Positions 44,136-51,601 of a stretch of 64,000 nt of DNA are shown piece by piece. A program made the position numbers and the translations under genes. The stretch covers positions 124,001-188,000 of the forward strand of contig JBGVKY010000014.1 in the NCBI GenBank assembly GCA_045123995.1, read 5' to 3'. Position 1 is the first letter of the stretch; every line of letters starts with the position of its first letter. The notes beneath the pieces were generated by a model. It was not told the origin of the DNA and did not search any database. It saw only the letters and a list, made by a program, of their open reading frames with translations. This DNA is from HGM11501 sp045123995. GTDB lineage: Bacteria; Bacillota; Clostridia; CAKSNL01; HGM11501.

Positions 44136-44771
44136 ATGAAAAGAAGCGAGAAAATTTTAATAGTAAGGGAAAAACTTAATGCACTTTACCCCAATACTGA
44201 ATGTACCCTGACTTATAAAAATCCTTTTGAGCTTTTGATTGCAACACAGCTGGCGGCTCAGTGTACCGATGCCAGAGTAAATATAGTTACAAAAGAGCTT
44301 TTTAAGAAATATCCCTGTGTAGAAGCTTTTGCCAACGCTGAACTTACGGAGCTGGAGCAGGATATTAAAAGTACGGGATTTTACCACAATAAGGCGAAAA
44401 ATATAATAAACTGTGCAAAAAAGCTTTTATCTGATTTCGGCGGAGAGGTGCCAAAGACCATGGAGGAACTTTTATCCTTGCCGGGGACCGGCAGAAAAAC
44501 GGCAAATTTGGTTCTGGGCGATGCATTCGGCATTCCCGGGATTGTAATAGATACCCACGCCAAGAGACTCGCAGGAAGAATTGGGCTTACGAAAGAAGAA
44601 ACACCGGAAAAAATCGAAAAAGATTTAATGAAATTTGTTCCCAAAGACTACTGGACCACACTGGGACATCATTTTGTTGACCACGGAAGAGCAGTGTGTA
44701 ATGCAAGAAAACCAAAATGTAAAGAGTGTGTTTTGCTGGAAGTATGTTCTTATGGGGAAAAGAATAAATAA
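44136..44771 (+). CDS. nth: Endonuclease III (DNA glycosylase/AP lyase)
   Basis: Removes oxidised pyrimidines in base excision repair. 211 residues: helix-hairpin-helix LPGTGRKTANLVL containing the catalytic Lys, IDTHAKRLAGRIGL containing the catalytic Asp, and the C-terminal [4Fe-4S] loop CNARKPKCKECVLLEVC (C-x6-C-x2-C-x5-C). Divergent from the flavin reductase gene. Confidence 0.96.
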   Translation: MKRSEKILIVREKLNALYPNTECTLTYKNPFELLIATQLAAQCTDARVNIVTKELFKKYPCVEAFANAELTELEQDIKSTGFYHNKAKNIINCAKKLLSDFGGEVPKTMEELLSLPGTGRKTANLVLGDAFGIPGIVIDTHAKRLAGRIGLTKEETPEKIEKDLMKFVPKDYWTTLGHHFVDHGRAVCNARKPKCKECVLLEVCSYGEKNK

Positions 44772-44807
44772 GATTTTTTTGCATAATCTCTTTTAGGGAG
44801 GGGTTGC

Positions 44808-45035
44808 ATGGTGAAAATTTCTGAATTCAGGCAAAAAGAGGTTGTGGACATAGAAACAGGCAAACGCCTGGGGTATATCTGCGATATGGAGATAGATGAA
44901 GAAACAGGAAGGGTCATATCGGTTACTGTACCCTCGGGAAAGCTTTTTGCCTCTGTAATGAAAAATTCGGATAAAATTATTCCCTGGGAAAAGATTATAA
45001 AATTAGGGGAAGATATGGTTTTGGTAAAAGTGTAA
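44808..45035 (+). CDS. YlmC/YmxH family PRC-barrel protein, sporulation associated
   Basis: A 75-residue single PRC-barrel protein (KISEFRQKEVVDIETGKRLGYICDMEID, then PWEKIIKLGEDMVLVKV). This small family is nearly universal in endospore-forming Firmicutes. AGGGAGGGG precedes the ATG; a terminator follows. Molecular role unknown. Confidence 0.85.
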   Translation: MVKISEFRQKEVVDIETGKRLGYICDMEIDEETGRVISVTVPSGKLFASVMKNSDKIIPWEKIIKLGEDMVLVKV

Positions 45036-45036
45036 T

Positions 45037-45072
45037 AAAAGAGCGTAAAGAGAAATCTTTACGCTCTTTTTT
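45037..45072 (+). terminator. Rho-independent terminator after ylmC-like gene
   Basis: 14-bp perfect stem (45037-45050 with 45057-45070), AGAAAT loop, T-run. Confidence 0.9.
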
Positions 45073-45086
45073 ATATAAAGTGAGTC

Positions 45087-45115
45087 TTGAAATTAACATA
45101 AATATAGTGTATAAT
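45087..45115 (+). promoter_or_regulatory. Sigma-A promoter of lysR-type gene
   Basis: TTGAAA (45087-45092), 17-bp spacer, TATAAT (45110-45115). Confidence 0.82.
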
Positions 45116-45155
45116 AACTTTTAAAAGTATAAATTTTATTTATGGAGGGATTTTT

Positions 45156-46103
45156 GTGCCTGACGAAATGGATTATATATATGAAGTATATAAGGAAAGA
45201 AGCTTTTCCACGGCAGCTAAAAAGTTATATGTAACTCAGCCTGCATTGTCCTCTGCCATAAAGAAAGCTGAAGAGAAAATGGGAACCTTACTTTTTGACA
45301 GAAGCTCGGTTCCCATAAGACTTACTCCGGCGGGAAAGGTTTATATACAGGCGATTGAGCAGATAAGGACAATAAAAGAGGATATGGAAAACACAATCCG
45401 TGATGTTTCCAGAGTAAAAACCGGCAATATAAGAGTAAGCGGAGAAAACTTTGTTTCCGCCTTTATAATGCCGGATATATTAAAAGAATACAATAAAAAA
45501 TATCCGGGTATCTCCATTGAACTTATAGAATCCAATATGCACAATTTGCAGACTCAGCTTTTAGAGTCGAAAATTGACCTTCTTATTGACTATGACTTTG
45601 ACCCTGCCTTATATACGTCATTTCCTCTGGTAAATGACGAACTTTTGCTGGCGGTTCCGAGTTTTTGGAAAATAAATGAGAAACTGTCAAAATATCGTCT
45701 TACAGACAGGGAAATTGCAGAAAAAAGAAATCTTGACGAGGGAACACTTGATGTTGGGATAGAAGAATTTGCCGATATTGATTTTATAATGCTGAAAAAA
45801 GGAAATGACATGAATCATAGAGTAACAACTCTTTTTGCCGAAGCAGGGATATCTCCCAGAACGGTGCTTTATACCGACCAGCTTATTACTGCTTATAACA
45901 TGGCAAGAAGCGGGATGGGTGCGGCGTTTATCACAGACACTCTGGTAAGGTCTGTAAGAGAGCCTTCAAAGTGCGTGTTTTATAAGATTAAGGGGGAAAG
46001 CGCCAAACGTATTTTGTGCATAGGTTATAAGAAAAACCGCTATCAGAGTAATGCAGTAATAGCATTTATAGAAACGGCAAGAGAGGTTTACGGAGAAAAA
46101 TAA
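45156..46103 (+). CDS. LysR-family transcriptional regulator
   Basis: GTG start at 45156 behind GGAGGG. 315 residues: N-terminal winged HTH (RSFSTAAKKLYVTQPALSSAIKKAEEKMGTLLFDRS, in parts the LysR signature) and a periplasmic-binding-like effector domain from about 90. The neighbours (a lipoprotein on the other strand and ylmC) do not reveal the regulon or ligand, and no divergent target gene is present. Confidence 0.92.
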   Translation: MPDEMDYIYEVYKERSFSTAAKKLYVTQPALSSAIKKAEEKMGTLLFDRSSVPIRLTPAGKVYIQAIEQIRTIKEDMENTIRDVSRVKTGNIRVSGENFVSAFIMPDILKEYNKKYPGISIELIESNMHNLQTQLLESKIDLLIDYDFDPALYTSFPLVNDELLLAVPSFWKINEKLSKYRLTDREIAEKRNLDEGTLDVGIEEFADIDFIMLKKGNDMNHRVTTLFAEAGISPRTVLYTDQLITAYNMARSGMGAAFITDTLVRSVREPSKCVFYKIKGESAKRILCIGYKKNRYQSNAVIAFIETAREVYGEK

Positions 46104-46126
46104 AAGAACGCAAAATGCGTTCTTTA
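46104..46126. terminator. Small bidirectional terminator between lysR gene and PepSY lipoprotein gene
   Basis: 10-bp perfect stem AAAGAACGCA/TGCGTTCTTT with an AAA loop at the convergent ends. Confidence 0.65.
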
Positions 46127-46645
46127 GGAATCTATATATGATTCACGGTTTAGAATGGTTCCGTCAAGAGCATCTATCTTGTAACTGTACTCTTTGTTAA
46201 GTGAGCGGAAGATTATTTCATAAACATTTTCTTCTTCGTTAAGCTCGTTTGCTATTATGACGGCACTTCCTTGAGTCCCGGCATCTGCCAGAGCAATATT
46301 CAGGGCATTATTAGGAGTAATATAAGTGGTGGAGGCTTCATTTTCCGAATAAGTCTCTTCGTTTTCGAACCACGTAGGGTCATCTTTTTCATTTTCCTCA
46401 ATGGAAATAGAGAAAATTTCACCGGTATTTACATTAACAAGAGCCTTGTAGGAGTCAAAGGGTGTGTCAAACTTAACTATGTAATTTTTGGAATCCTCGC
46501 TTAGGGAACAGTCGGTTATTATCGCATCGGGATTGTATTCGGAAATAATTTCTTTAGCCTCGTTTGAAGTTACGGAAAGATCTTTTTTGCAGGCAGAGAA
46601 GCTTAATAAGGAAAGTATAATAATTAAACAAAATGCATTTTTCAT
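46124..46645 (-). CDS. PepSY-domain lipoprotein
   Basis: A 173-residue lipoprotein: lipobox FSAC with Cys19 after a hydrophobic leader. The mature part has two PepSY-like halves (KALVNVNTGEIFSISIEE and EYSYKIDALDGTILNRES), a domain associated with peptidase inhibition or wall-enzyme control. GGAGGATG lies before the ATG at 46645. Function inferred only from the domain. Confidence 0.82.
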   Translation of the reverse strand: MKNAFCLIIILSLLSFSACKKDLSVTSNEAKEIISEYNPDAIITDCSLSEDSKNYIVKFDTPFDSYKALVNVNTGEIFSISIEENEKDDPTWFENEETYSENEASTTYITPNNALNIALADAGTQGSAVIIANELNEEENVYEIIFRSLNKEYSYKIDALDGTILNRESYIDS

Positions 46646-46675
46646 TTAGTCATCCTCCAGTGGTGTATATTTTTA

Positions 46676-46704
46676 ATTATAACAAAAAAAGTGAAAAAAT
46701 GCAA
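46676..46704 (-). promoter_or_regulatory. Promoter of PepSY lipoprotein gene
   Basis: Minus strand TTGCAT (46699-46704), 17-bp spacer, TATAAT (46676-46681). Confidence 0.7.
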
Positions 46705-46730
46705 GATGATTTTTGAATAAGGAGATTTTT

Positions 46731-46907
46731 ATGAAAACGAAATGCGAAGAGTGTATGTACTATGAATTTGACGAAGACAGCGAAACATACGGCTGTATTA
46801 TAAATCTTGACGAAGATGAAGCACAAAAATTTATGGAGGGAACGTGTGACCGTTGTTCCTATTTCAGATTTTACGATGAATATAAGATGGTTAAAAAACA
46901 GAATTAA
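46731..46907 (+). CDS. Small cysteine-rich protein (DUF6472-like)
   Basis: A 58-residue acidic protein with a CxxC at the N-terminus (CEECMYYEFDED), a central Cys, and a second CxxC (CDRCSYFRFYDEY). Such paired CxxC sites suggest zinc or iron binding. ATG 46731 follows AAGGAG. It is 11 bp upstream of tcdA and probably co-transcribed with the tRNA-modification genes. The DUF6472 label is from memory. Confidence 0.7.
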   Translation: MKTKCEECMYYEFDEDSETYGCIINLDEDEAQKFMEGTCDRCSYFRFYDEYKMVKKQN

Positions 46908-46918
46908 GGAGTATAGCT

Positions 46919-47620
46919 ATGGAAGAAAGGCTTAAAAGAACAGCTCTTTTGCTAGGGGATACATCCATGGAAAAACTGAAAAAATCCCATGTGGCAATTT
47001 TCGGTATCGGAGGAGTAGGGGGATATGTGGCAGAAGCTCTGGCAAGAAGCGGAGTTGGGGAATTGACCCTGATAGATAATGACAAGATTTCAGAAAGCAA
47101 TATAAACAGACAGATTATAGCTCTGGAAGATACCGTAGGGAAACATAAGGTTCAGGTAATGAAAGAGAGAATACTTAAAATAAATGAAGGTATCAAGGTC
47201 AACGCAAAAACACTTTTTTATATGCCGGATGAGGAAAACAAAATAGATTTTGGAAGCTTTTCCTATATAGTGGATGCTATAGACACCGTTACTGCGAAAA
47301 TAGGGCTTGTCATGGAGGCGGAAAAAAATAATATCCCCATAATTTCATCTATGGGAACGGGAAATAAATTAGATCCCTCCTTATTTAAGATTTCTGACAT
47401 TTATAAAACAAAGGTTTGTCCTTTGGCTAAAGTCATGCGTTATGAACTTAAAAAAAGAGGGGTAAAAAAATTAAAAGTGGTTTATTCCGAGGAAGAGCCC
47501 TTAAAAGCAGGAGTAAAAGAGGGAAGTAGGAATGTTCCGGGTTCAACGGCATTTTGTCCGGGTGCAGCAGGGCTTATAATTGCATCTGCAGTTGTTATTG
47601 ATATCGTAAAAAAGGATTGA
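46919..47620 (+). CDS. tcdA: tRNA threonylcarbamoyladenosine dehydratase (TcdA)
   Basis: E1-like ATP-dependent enzyme converting t6A37 of tRNA to the cyclic form. 233 residues: GIGGVGGYVAEALARSGVG nucleotide loop, LIDNDKISESNINRQ, VVDAIDTVTAK-like middle, and a C-terminal EGSRNVPGSTAFCPGAAGL stretch typical of TcdA/CsdL rather than ThiF or MoeB. mnmA follows 4 bp later. Confidence 0.92.
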   Translation: MEERLKRTALLLGDTSMEKLKKSHVAIFGIGGVGGYVAEALARSGVGELTLIDNDKISESNINRQIIALEDTVGKHKVQVMKERILKINEGIKVNAKTLFYMPDEENKIDFGSFSYIVDAIDTVTAKIGLVMEAEKNNIPIISSMGTGNKLDPSLFKISDIYKTKVCPLAKVMRYELKKRGVKKLKVVYSEEEPLKAGVKEGSRNVPGSTAFCPGAAGLIIASAVVIDIVKKD

Positions 47621-47624
47621 TTAG

Positions 47625-48665
47625 ATGAAAGCTTTAATTGCCATGAGTGGGGGAGTAGATTCCTCAACGGCGGCACTTTTAATAAAAAATAAGGGAATAG
47701 AGACAATTGGAGCCACCATGAAACTTTTAGCGGGTAAAGACGAAGAGATAGACACTGCAAAAACAGTAGCACAAAAGATGGGAATTCCCTTTTATGTATT
47801 TGATTTTTCAAAGGAATTTAAGTCTTTGGTAATTGACAGATTTATAGAAAGTTATGAAGAAGGAAAGACTCCTAATCCTTGCATTGACTGTAATAAATAT
47901 CTTAAATTCGGAAGATTTTACCATGAGGCCAAGGCTCTTTCCTGCGATTATGTGGTAACGGGACATTACGCGAGAATTGAAAAGCAGGGAAAAAAATTTT
48001 ATCTTAAAAAAGCTAAAGATGAAAATAAAGACCAGAGCTATGTACTTTATTCATTAAGTCAAGAAATTTTATCTGAGACCTTGCTCCCTCTGGGTGATTA
48101 TACTAAGGAGGAAATAAGAGAAATAGCAAGTGGTTTCGGTCTTATAAATGCAAATAAGAAGGACAGCCAGGATATATGTTTTGTGCCCAATGGAGATTAT
48201 GTAAAGGTAATTAAGGAGCTTAGTAAGAAAGATTATCCCCAGGGGGATTTTGTCAATACAAATGGTGAAGTATTGGGGACTCACAAAGGGATAATAGGAT
48301 ATACAGTAGGACAGAGAAAGGGACTTGGGCTGGCTCTTCCTCAGCCTATGTATGTTCTTGAAAAAGATGTTGTAAATAACAAAGTCATTCTTTGCAGCGG
48401 CGAGGACCTTTATAAAAGAGAGCTCTATGTAAAGGATATAAACTGGACTCTTTCTGAAAAAATGCCCGAAAAATTAAAGTGCAATGTAAAATTAAGATAC
48501 AAACAAAAAGAACAGCCTGCGACGGTTTCGCTTTTTGAAAATGGCGTAAAGGTTTTGTTTGACGAACCTCAGAGAGCCATATCAAAAGGACAGGCGGCTG
48601 TTTTCTATGACGGAGATATTGTGCTTGGCGGAGGAACAATTACGGACAAGGAGGAACTTTTATGA
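47625..48665 (+). CDS. mnmA: tRNA-specific 2-thiouridylase MnmA
   Basis: ATP-dependent thiolase for U34 of Lys, Glu and Gln tRNAs. 346 residues: PP-loop SGGVDSS, catalytic Cys in TPNPCIDCNKYLKFG, second catalytic Cys in DSQDICF, GYTVGQRKGLG. No cysteine desulfurase is adjacent. Overlaps the next gene by 4 bp (ATGA). Confidence 0.95.
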   Translation: MKALIAMSGGVDSSTAALLIKNKGIETIGATMKLLAGKDEEIDTAKTVAQKMGIPFYVFDFSKEFKSLVIDRFIESYEEGKTPNPCIDCNKYLKFGRFYHEAKALSCDYVVTGHYARIEKQGKKFYLKKAKDENKDQSYVLYSLSQEILSETLLPLGDYTKEEIREIASGFGLINANKKDSQDICFVPNGDYVKVIKELSKKDYPQGDFVNTNGEVLGTHKGIIGYTVGQRKGLGLALPQPMYVLEKDVVNNKVILCSGEDLYKRELYVKDINWTLSEKMPEKLKCNVKLRYKQKEQPATVSLFENGVKVLFDEPQRAISKGQAAVFYDGDIVLGGGTITDKEELL

Positions 48666-49501
48666 AAAGGGAACTTACCAAAGAGCAGCTTGTAGAGCGA
48701 AGCGTGGTAAAAAAATACCGTAAAAGCATATGGAATCCTTTTATTGCTGCCGTTAAAAGATATGAACTTATAAAAGAGGGGGATAATATAGCGGTTTGTA
48801 TTTCCGGCGGAAAGGATTCTATGCTTTTAGCTGTATTGATGAGGCTTTTGCAAAGAATAAGCGAAGTCCCTTTTTCCGTTACCTATCTTGTGATGGATCC
48901 AGGGTATAATAAAATAAACAGAGAAAAAATAGAAGCCAACGCCTCGCTTTTAAATATTCCCATTAACATATTTGAAAGTGATATTTTTTCTGTGGCGGAA
49001 ATTCAGGAGAAATCTCCCTGCTATTTATGTGCCAGAATGAGAAGGGGGCACCTATATTCCAAAGCAAAAGAACTTGGCTGTAATAAAATAGCTCTTGGGC
49101 ATCACATGAGCGATGTAATTGAAACAACACTCATGGGTATGATGTACGGGTCTCAGATACAGGGTATGATGCCCAGAATAAAAAGTACGAATTTTGAAGG
49201 AATGGAGCTTATACGTCCCATGTACTGCATTTTAGAAGATGATATTTTATCCTGGAAAAATTATAACGAACTTTCATTTATCCAGTGCGCCTGCAGGTTT
49301 ACTGAAAAAATGTCAGAATCGGGAGACGGAGTAGGAGAATCTAAGCGTCAGGAAATTAAAGAGCTTATAAAAACTCTCAGAAAGGTAAATCCCGATATAG
49401 AGCACAATCTTTTTAAGAGCATACACAATGTGAATGTGGATACCTTCGTATCATATAAACTCAATGGGGAAGAACATTCATTTTTGGAAAATTTTCAGTA
49501 G
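48662..49501 (+). CDS. TtcA-like PP-loop tRNA thiolase family protein
   Basis: 279-residue PP-loop ATPase with SGGKDSM, an internal CYLCARMRRGHLY (CxxC of TtcA-type proteins), GHHMSDVIETTLM, and a third conserved Cys in FIQCACRF, the set that holds an iron-sulfur cluster in TtcA. TtcA makes 2-thiocytidine 32; the exact product here is not certain because several Firmicute paralogues exist. Translationally coupled to mnmA. Confidence 0.85.
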   Translation: MKRELTKEQLVERSVVKKYRKSIWNPFIAAVKRYELIKEGDNIAVCISGGKDSMLLAVLMRLLQRISEVPFSVTYLVMDPGYNKINREKIEANASLLNIPINIFESDIFSVAEIQEKSPCYLCARMRRGHLYSKAKELGCNKIALGHHMSDVIETTLMGMMYGSQIQGMMPRIKSTNFEGMELIRPMYCILEDDILSWKNYNELSFIQCACRFTEKMSESGDGVGESKRQEIKELIKTLRKVNPDIEHNLFKSIHNVNVDTFVSYKLNGEEHSFLENFQ

Positions 49502-49971
49502 ATGAAAATTGAAAAAACGGAAATATAGAAAAAGTAGATAATAATAAGCAGGGAAAAAATAATCCATATAAAGATACCCTTAAAGAAAGATTTATCTTTT
49601 AACAACTTAATAAAAGGGAAGAGAGCTATGAAAGACAAAATCATGCAAGTGAAGAAAAAACAGGCCTTGAAAAGTAAAAAAGGATAAATTAAAATAATAA
49701 GATAAACTGTAAAAAAGGAGAAAAGCCAAAAGTTTTTCCCTTTTTTCTTTTGGCTTAAAATATTATAAAAGGCATCTCCCGAAAGGGCATAGAAGAAAAG
49801 CATAAAAAAAGTAAGCATGTAAAAAGGAAGATGGATAAACGGAAAAGAAATAAAGCATGGGTCATAGCCCGAGGATAAAAGAAGGGATAAAAGGCCCAGG
49901 GAAACGGAAGATAAAATAAAAATGAGCCTCTGAGATTCTTTGTTAAGATTTAAAACTTTAAAAGCGAACAT
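49495..49971 (-). CDS. Small five-helix membrane protein, possibly TspO/MBR-like
   Basis: 158 residues with about five hydrophobic helices separated by short basic loops (SQKKKGKN, LKDKSF). Its length, helix number and the segment FYMLTFFMLFFYALSGDAFYNIL are reminiscent of TspO/MBR proteins, but the conserved Trp and Pro residues of that family are mostly absent, so the link is weak. RBS AGGAGTG lies in a hairpin loop and the ATG in the stem (see 49962-50012). The 3' end overlaps the ttcA-like gene by 7 bp on the opposite strand. Confidence 0.65.
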   Translation of the reverse strand: MFAFKVLNLNKESQRLIFILSSVSLGLLSLLLSSGYDPCFISFPFIHLPFYMLTFFMLFFYALSGDAFYNILSQKKKGKNFWLFSFFTVYLIILIYPFLLFKACFFFTCMILSFIALFPFIKLLKDKSFFKGIFIWIIFSLLIIIYFFYISVFSIFIY

Positions 49972-50012
49972 ATAATCACTCCTGTTTAAGGTAGTATATT
50001 ATATGTTCGCTT
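49962..50012 (-). promoter_or_regulatory. RNA hairpin enclosing ribosome site and start codon of the membrane protein gene
   Basis: Perfect 15-bp arms (49962-49976 and 49998-50012) around a 21-nt loop. On the minus-strand transcript the loop contains AGGAGTG and the 3' arm contains the ATG and next codons. No T-run follows, so it is more likely a translational control hairpin than a terminator. Confidence 0.6.
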
Positions 50013-50029
50013 CATTTATTTAAGAACGA

Positions 50030-50467
50030 TTATTTAAGATTGGATCTTGACTCTTTAAGAGTTTCAACCAAAGCTTCGAATTTCTGCTGCATTCCATATA
50101 AAATTTCGTCGCAATACTCAAGGGTCTGATTTTTTGTTTCCTGAGCATTAGCCTTTGCGGAGTCCATCATGTTGGTAGCACGTTCATAAGCCTTTTTGGT
50201 AATTTCGTGTTCCTGAACCATCTGAATTGTTTTTTCTTCAGCGGCCTTAATGATACCCTCTGCTTCAGACTGAGCCTCAGCAATGATTTTTTTACGCTCC
50301 TCTTTCATCCAGCGAGCTTGCTTAAGCTCTTCAGGAAGCTGGAGTCTGATGTCTTCGATATCAGCAAGCAATTCCTCTTTATCCATGAGACTTCTGTTGA
50401 TAATCGGAATGTTCATGGCTTTATCGATTTTTTCCTCAAGCTTATCAATGATTTCTAAAATTTCCAT
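50030..50467 (-). CDS. Coiled-coil protein (DivIVA/ATP-synthase-b-like)
   Basis: 145 residues, nearly all helical; 45-145 is a charged, alanine-rich coiled coil (KKIIAEAQSEAEGIIKAAEEK). Such proteins are repeatedly found after coaD in Clostridia. No catalytic motif. ATG follows GGAGG at the coaD 3' end with 1 bp between the genes. A structural or scaffold role is inferred. Confidence 0.75.
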   Translation of the reverse strand: MEILEIIDKLEEKIDKAMNIPIINRSLMDKEELLADIEDIRLQLPEELKQARWMKEERKKIIAEAQSEAEGIIKAAEEKTIQMVQEHEITKKAYERATNMMDSAKANAQETKNQTLEYCDEILYGMQQKFEALVETLKESRSNLK

Positions 50468-50468
50468 T

Positions 50469-50966
50469 TTAATGGTCCTCCTTATTGGAATTTAATTTAC
50501 TATATATGTCAGGCATTATTTCTGTGGGGACAAACTCCGATATATCGGCTTTGTAGCTTGCAGCCTCTTTAACAATGCTTGAACTCAGATAAGAATATTT
50601 TCCCCTGGTCATCATGAACATGGTTTCAATGTCAGGAGCCAGCTTTCTGTTAATGTGGGCCATCTGAAGCTCGTATTCAAAGTCTGTTATTGCCCTTAAT
50701 CCTTTAACAATTACACTTGCATTTTTCTCCCTTGCATAGTCTACCAAAAGACCATCAAAGGAATCAACCCTGATATTGGGAATGTCACCTGTTACTCTTT
50801 TCAAAAGCTCTATCCTCTCAGGGACTGTAAAAAGCGGATTGTGTTTGCCGCTGTTGGATAAAACGGTTACATACACAATGTCGAAAATTTTCGAAGCTCT
50901 TTTAATGATGTCCAGATGACCGAAAGTTACAGGGTCAAAACTTCCGGGGATAACTGCTGTTTTCAT
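50469..50966 (-). CDS. coaD: Phosphopantetheine adenylyltransferase
   Basis: Fourth step of coenzyme A synthesis. 165 residues: PGSFDPVTFGHLDIIKRA with the nucleotidyltransferase TxGH, LVDYAREKNASVIVKGLRAITDFEYELQMA, and YLSSSIVKEAA. It overlaps rsmD by 4 bp, the usual Firmicute pair. Confidence 0.96.
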   Translation of the reverse strand: MKTAVIPGSFDPVTFGHLDIIKRASKIFDIVYVTVLSNSGKHNPLFTVPERIELLKRVTGDIPNIRVDSFDGLLVDYAREKNASVIVKGLRAITDFEYELQMAHINRKLAPDIETMFMMTRGKYSYLSSSIVKEAASYKADISEFVPTEIMPDIYSKLNSNKEDH

Positions 50967-51505
50967 GTTTTTTCAACTCCCGAAAGATATAAAAGATTAC
51001 ATCTTCCATATTTTTTTTGTTTAATCAAAGAAAGGGTATCGGGAACTACCGGGGCGTTAGATGCCTCAAATTCCGCGATAATCATGCCGTTTTCATTTAG
51101 CTTGGATGCTGCATGGATAAGAAATTCCTCGTAAAGCCCTTCTGAGTAGGGCGGGTCAAGAAAAATTATATCGAATTTTTCTTTTGTTGTTTTTATGTAG
51201 GCTAAAGCGTCGGTAAATAAAAGGCTTGTCCTTTCACAAAGGCGGGCTTTTTCAATATTTTTTTTACATATATTAAAAGCATCCTTGTTGTTTTCGCACA
51301 TAACCGCACGAGAAGCGCCGCGGCTTAAAGCCTCCAGAGCAAGAGCACCACTTCCTGAAAAGGCGTCAAGAACAAAAGAGTCTTTTATCATAGGGGAAAG
51401 AGAGGAAAACAGAGCTTCCTTTACACGGTCGGCAGTAGGTCTTGTGGTAAGCCCTGGGAGAGTATAAAGATTGAGCCCTCTTAAACTGCCGGATATAATT
51501 CTCAA
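50963..51505 (-). CDS. rsmD: 16S rRNA (guanine(966)-N(2))-methyltransferase RsmD
   Basis: SAM-dependent methyltransferase acting on 16S rRNA in 30S particles. The TTG at 51505 (giving MRIISGSLRG) is behind GGAGGGG; a longer frame from 51538 runs through that site. 180 residues with TRPTADRVKEALF, DAFSGSGALALEALSRGA (SAM loop) and FLDPPY (catalytic motif). First gene of rsmD-coaD-coiled-coil. Confidence 0.93.
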   Translation of the reverse strand: MRIISGSLRGLNLYTLPGLTTRPTADRVKEALFSSLSPMIKDSFVLDAFSGSGALALEALSRGASRAVMCENNKDAFNICKKNIEKARLCERTSLLFTDALAYIKTTKEKFDIIFLDPPYSEGLYEEFLIHAASKLNENGMIIAEFEASNAPVVPDTLSLIKQKKYGRCNLLYLSGVEKT

Positions 51506-51543
51506 AACGACCCCTCCGAGCAAAATAATTTGTATCATTCTTC

Positions 51544-51572
51544 ATTATAAAACAAATAAAGTAAAAAAGCAA
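51544..51572 (-). promoter_or_regulatory. Promoter of rsmD-coaD operon
   Basis: Minus strand TTGCTT (51567-51572), 17-bp spacer, TATAAT (51544-51549). Its -35 box lies inside the hairpin of the upstream gene's terminator. Confidence 0.7.
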
Positions 51573-51595
51573 GAGGAATTTTTCCTCTCGCTTTT
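51563..51595 (-). terminator. Rho-independent terminator of SPOCS-LysM gene
   Basis: 14-bp stem (51565-51578 with 51582-51595, one G-U pair in the minus-strand RNA), TTT loop, U-run. Confidence 0.85.
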
Positions 51596-51601
51596 ATTTT
51601 T

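Noticed and set aside
49962..50012. Long hairpin as a Rho-independent terminator of the coiled-coil gene
   Set aside because: No U-run follows on the minus strand, and the stem contains the next gene's start codon.
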